Below, one piece after another: positions 62,398-64,000 of a DNA stretch of 64,000 nt. Each line of letters starts with the position of its first letter. The first letter of the stretch is position 1. The DNA comes from Bacteroidota bacterium (GTDB lineage: Bacteria; Bacteroidota; Bacteroidia; Bacteroidales; DTGW01). Under the pieces are notes generated by a model, which was not told the DNA's origin, searched no databases, and was given only the letters and a program-made list of their open reading frames with translations. The translations under genes were made by a program, and so were the position numbers. The DNA is taken from assembly GCA_029572965.1 (NCBI GenBank), contig JAKPQD010000273.1, positions 123,568 through 187,567 on the forward strand, in the 5' to 3' direction.

Positions 62398-63397
62398 TAA
62401 CATAGCCAGTAGCCGAACAAGGGTATTCCAATTCATTCCGTATTTAAATAAACTGGGCATTACTTGTAAAGTTATTGTCAGTAACCCATATTATGCAAGA
62501 CGGTCAAAAAACATCTTGAAAAAGGTCGCAAAAAGTATTCACAAAAAACTAAATAACCTTAATTTCTTTTTTACCAGCCTGTTTTTTACTAATATTTTTA
62601 TTCAAAAAGTATATTTGCCCAGATGGGAAATCAAGATTTTTAAATATTGTGGTAAAAACATTATTTATGATTTTGATGATGCTATTTATGTAAATGAACA
62701 GAGTCAGGCTATTTCAAAAAACAAACGCAAAAGGCTTGATTATGTTTTGAAACAAGCAGATTGGATTACAGTTGAAAACGAAACTAATGCAAACTATGCC
62801 AAAATTTGTGGAAACAATAATTCAATAATTATCACCGGCCCAATAGAATGTAATCGTTATTTTCCACAAGAAAACACCAATTCGGGCAACGAATTTGTTA
62901 TTGGTTGGATTGGAAGCCCCAGTACCACAAAATATCTTGAAATTGTAAAAAGGCCACTCCAAATATTATCCCAAACACATCCCAATTTCAAACTGATGCT
63001 GATTGGGGCCAATGATATTGCAATAGAAGGGGTAAATACTGAAAATTACCCTTGGACATTAGATTCTGAAGTAGAATTGCTAAGAAAATTTGATATTGGG
63101 ATAATGCCACTGTATAATGATATTTGGTGTGCAGGAAAAGGCGGATATAAACTTTTACAATACATGGCCTTGGGTATCCCTTCTATTGCATCCCCTGTAG
63201 GAGTCAACGATGATATTCTTAATATGGGAGATATTGGGTTCAAAGCCATTACAGAAGAAGATTGGATCAAATCTTTTGAAAAGCTAATCAACAATAAAGA
63301 AATACGCTTGCAAATGGGCAAAAAAGCAAGAGAAACTGCGTTGACATATTTTTCCTACGAAAAATATGTCCATGATTTAATTCATTGCTTTAGATAA
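62366..63397 (+). CDS. Glycosyltransferase, GT4-like
   Basis: This 343-residue protein starts with MRVLFLTLANDNIASSRTRVFQFIPYLNKLGI, typical of GT4-type N-termini. The C-terminal Rossmann half has VIGWIGSPSTTKYLEIVKRPLQIL, FKLMLIGANDIAIEG, then the acceptor/sugar-nucleotide block IGIMPLYNDIWCAGKGGYKLLQYMALGIPSIASPVGVN. Use of the first ATG gives the overlap with the aminotransferase gene. The donor and acceptor are unknown; the neighbour suggests an amino sugar. Confidence 0.85.
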   Translation: MRVLFLTLANDNIASSRTRVFQFIPYLNKLGITCKVIVSNPYYARRSKNILKKVAKSIHKKLNNLNFFFTSLFFTNIFIQKVYLPRWEIKIFKYCGKNIIYDFDDAIYVNEQSQAISKNKRKRLDYVLKQADWITVENETNANYAKICGNNNSIIITGPIECNRYFPQENTNSGNEFVIGWIGSPSTTKYLEIVKRPLQILSQTHPNFKLMLIGANDIAIEGVNTENYPWTLDSEVELLRKFDIGIMPLYNDIWCAGKGGYKLLQYMALGIPSIASPVGVNDDILNMGDIGFKAITEEDWIKSFEKLINNKEIRLQMGKKARETALTYFSYEKYVHDLIHCFR

Positions 63398-63869
63398 TTC
63401 ATTTTTGAGTTTTCTATTACTTTTCTTTCTTTGAGAACCAATCTCCATGCAAAAAAACCTTTTTATTTCTATAACCATCAACAGGCAATATTTTGCCGAA
63501 CTATATGATTTGGATGTTTTAATCCTCCCGTTATAAACGGGACAAGCTGATTTAGAAATTGTTTGAAAAATTTTATTAAATTATTGAATTACCATATTTA
63601 AATCGATTAAGCATTTTTAATGCGGAATTTTGATTTTATAAACATTCAGACAGAATAAATAATGAGTTAATTTTTAAAATTCCAAAGAAGCCATAACTTG
63701 CAACAGAACATTTCGTTATCTTTGTATTGCTGATTAAACATTCATTTTGGGTTATTTTCAATTTTGTTTTTTGAACCAAATTCATGTAACATCAGCATAG
63801 TCCATTGTAATTTACAAAAGTCTTTTGTACTTTTTATAAATACAATAGGGATAATTTTGCGAAGAAAAA
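63398..63869. promoter_or_regulatory. Intergenic region with two promoters and a repeat fragment
   Basis: This 472-nt AT-rich gap has no supported gene. It holds CCCGTT-ATA-AACGGG followed by GACAAGCT (about 63528-63547), a copy of the dispersed repeat core. TATCTTTG (63717-63724) with a TTG at 63698-63700 is a good promoter, and TAATTTTG (63852-63859) a second one only 10 nt before the next ATG. The transcript from the first would have a leader of about 140 nt in which I see no structure that I recognise. Confidence 0.45.
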
Positions 63870-64000
63870 ATGAATACACAAATTACACAATTGTTTGGCA
63901 TACAATATCCTATTGTACAGGGAGGTATGGTTTGGTGCAGCGGATGGGAGCTCGCTTCAGCCGTAAGCAATGCCGGAGGTTTGGGGCTTATTGGCTCTGG
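63870..64000 (+). CDS. Nitronate monooxygenase/FabK-like flavoprotein (N-terminal fragment)
   Basis: Only the first 43 codons are present before the window ends. They read as [20 protein letters not shown] followed by [16 protein letters not shown], the opening of the 2-nitropropane dioxygenase/enoyl-ACP reductase FabK family of FMN-binding TIM barrels (QGGM and [10 protein letters not shown] are hallmark). Which of the two activities applies needs the rest of the protein. The start follows a TAATTTTG box by 10 nt, so its mRNA may have almost no leader. Confidence 0.85.
   Translation, partial: MNTQITQLFGIQYPIVQGGMVWCSGWELASAVSNAGGLGLIGS

Noticed and set aside
63398..63716. Hidden gene between the glycosyltransferase and the FabK-like gene
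   Set aside because: No frame of useful length or protein-like composition was seen on either strand.

Overview
The window is a gene-dense, AT-rich chromosomal stretch of a Bacteroidota bacterium. The evidence is a TonB receptor paired with a DUF4249 lipoprotein, gliding genes gldA-gldF-gldG and gldH, two secreted proteins whose C-termini look like type IX secretion sorting domains, a DUF2723 membrane glycosyltransferase, and many promoters with the Bacteroidota -7 box TAnnTTTG in place of Shine-Dalgarno-led starts. Order and genus cannot be fixed from the sequence. There is no phage, insertion sequence, CRISPR array or rRNA operon; most of the window is conserved core with small accessory loci between.

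Layout. 0-8.1 kb: surface lipoproteins, the TonB/DUF4249 pair, tRNA-Glu, a small beta-barrel, mpl and a sorted SGNH-like protein. 8.5-14.8 kb: nucleotide and cofactor metabolism (class II ribonucleotide reductase, thyA, a Gate-domain membrane protein, hpt, panC). 14.8-19.2 kb: leftward gliding ABC operon gldA-gldF-gldG-DUF4340. 19.4-25.9 kb: CBM9-like secreted protein, then ricT-gldH-trmB-ATL-GNAT, ychF and a HIT protein. 26.3-32.8 kb: DUF2723 protein, EamA transporter, HAD phosphatase, a CAU-anticodon tRNA (probably Ile2), a DUF4440 lipoprotein and rnhB. 32.9-39.6 kb: a 1427-residue activase-type protein and a tandem peptide-type ABC ATPase. 39.7-44.8 kb: serine hydrolase, flavin reductase and several uncharacterised envelope proteins. 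44.8-47.5 kb: divergent mutL and recO. 47.5-55.5 kb: envelope-modification cluster (alpha/beta hydrolase, MBOAT acyltransferase, SGNH partner, GT9, histidine kinase), a cation efflux protein and an M1 peptidase lipoprotein. 55.7-61.1 kb: SPOR lipoprotein and rimP-nusA-infB. 61.2-64 kb: DegT aminotransferase, glycosyltransferase, and the start of a nitronate monooxygenase/FabK-like flavoprotein.

The most unusual signals lie between genes. They are: an array of five mini-palindromes whose stems differ in sequence but remain self-complementary (25897-26105); a related leader element ending in a terminator-like hairpin before two exported-protein genes (about 8117-8212 and 55472-55546); a terminator in the rimP-nusA leader just after its promoter; GTTAAT hexamers phased about every 21 bp upstream of the ribonucleotide reductase; and a G8 tract in ricT where loss of one G would fuse it to gldH. 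No wholly new multi-gene system is demonstrable; the best uncharacterised protein candidates are the 7-TM/79-aa pair (42795-43843) and the partnerless activase.
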